From Bacteroidales bacterium UBA3724 (lineage in GTDB: Bacteria; Bacteroidota; Bacteroidia; Bacteroidales; P3): a stretch of 12,735 bases of DNA. The DNA is taken from contig DFHL01000086.1 of NCBI GenBank assembly GCA_002371315.1, positions 1 through 12,735 of the forward strand. Direction: 5' to 3'. A program made the translations under genes and the position numbers. Below the pieces are notes generated by a model. That model was not told the DNA's origin. It did no database searches and saw only the letters and a program-made list of their open reading frames with translations. How positions within the stretch are numbered: the first letter of the stretch is position 1; every line of letters starts with the position of its first letter. Of the stretch, positions 12,685 through 12,735 are shown in pieces.

Positions 12685-12722
12685 TGTACAGTATATGTAC
12701 AGTATATGTACAGTATGTGTAC
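12685..12722. repeat. 11-bp tandem repeat TGTACAGTATA (about 3.5 copies)
   Basis: Units lie at 12685-12695, 12696-12706 and 12707-12717 (last base G instead of A), with a partial TGTAC at 12718-12722. Each full unit starts with the palindrome TGTACA, so three palindromes recur every 11 bp, close to one helical turn. This spacing could suit protein binding on one face of the DNA; the binding protein, if any, is unknown. Confidence 0.92.
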
Positions 12723-12735
12723 GCTTCCGAAGCGT
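12721..12735. repeat. Perfect dyad at the window edge
   Basis: ACGCTTC (12721-12727) and GAAGCGT (12729-12735) are exact reverse complements around a single C. The dyad reaches the last base, so it may extend beyond the window. It directly follows the TGTACA array. It could be an operator half-site pair or the start of a terminator hairpin for a gene outside the window. Confidence 0.7.

Larger units (their letters stand above)
12464..12735. other. Upstream region of the six-gene run, T-rich with short repeats
   Basis: No gene is seen in these 272 bp. Reading rightward from the DUF1573 start, the region holds an AT-rich leader, the minus-strand promoter element at 12507-12514, and two direct copies of TTTTTTTTGTTGCT at 12519-12532 and 12547-12560. 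On the minus strand these copies put A-tracts just upstream of the promoter element. An A-rich stretch, a CCACCCGC segment, the TGTACA array and the edge dyad follow. Confidence 0.7.

Overview
The window looks like a chromosomal segment from a fairly GC-rich gut or oral member of the Bacteroidales. The evidence is a type IX secretion (T9SS) C-terminal sorting domain, two promoters with the Bacteroidetes -7 element TAnnTTTG (both read TAACTTTG), no clear Shine-Dalgarno sequences, a DUF1573 protein, a Bacteroidetes-style asparaginyl-tRNA synthetase, and a lipoprotein sialidase of the kind used on host mucin glycans. Species cannot be named from the sequence.

Layout. (1) Positions 1-3348 hold a minus-strand run: thyA, manC (start overlaps the thyA stop as ATGA), an AT-rich two-gene mntA-hepT (MNT/HEPN) toxin-antitoxin module, and asnS, which runs off the left edge. 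(2) Positions 3349-3868 are a divergent intergenic region. It contains a long imperfect hairpin built from 11-bp modules, a clear Bacteroidetes promoter and a leader of about 90 nt. (3) Positions 3869-6848 hold two plus-strand genes: a secreted T9SS cargo protein with MBG/YDG-like beta domains, and an OmpA-family protein with a predicted barrel, a long Ala/Glu/Lys/Arg-rich coiled coil and an OmpA domain. A strong intrinsic terminator follows. (4) Positions 6955-12463 hold a tightly packed minus-strand run of six genes, in transcription order: DUF1573 protein, class I aminotransferase, GT2 glycosyltransferase, polytopic membrane protein, GreA-like protein and GH33-type sialidase lipoprotein. 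Gaps are 26, 12, -4, 4 and 20 bp. (5) Positions 12464-12735 carry the promoter of that run, T-rich DNA, a second and unrelated 11-bp tandem repeat, and a perfect dyad at the window edge.

How the genes fit together. thyA, asnS and the aminotransferase are housekeeping genes. ManC makes GDP-mannose. The GT2 and the overlapping polytopic protein look like a lipid-linked sugar donor synthase with a possible GT-C-type acceptor enzyme. The T9SS cargo, OmpA protein and sialidase lipoprotein belong to the envelope. The MNT/HEPN module is the only recognisable toxin-antitoxin or defence-type element, and it looks like a later insertion between housekeeping genes. The least explained structures are the 11-bp-modular hairpin at 3459-3577, the 11-bp TGTACA array at 12685-12722, and the GT2/membrane-protein/GreA-like/sialidase gene set. 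No tRNA, rRNA, CRISPR array, insertion sequence or integrase was seen.
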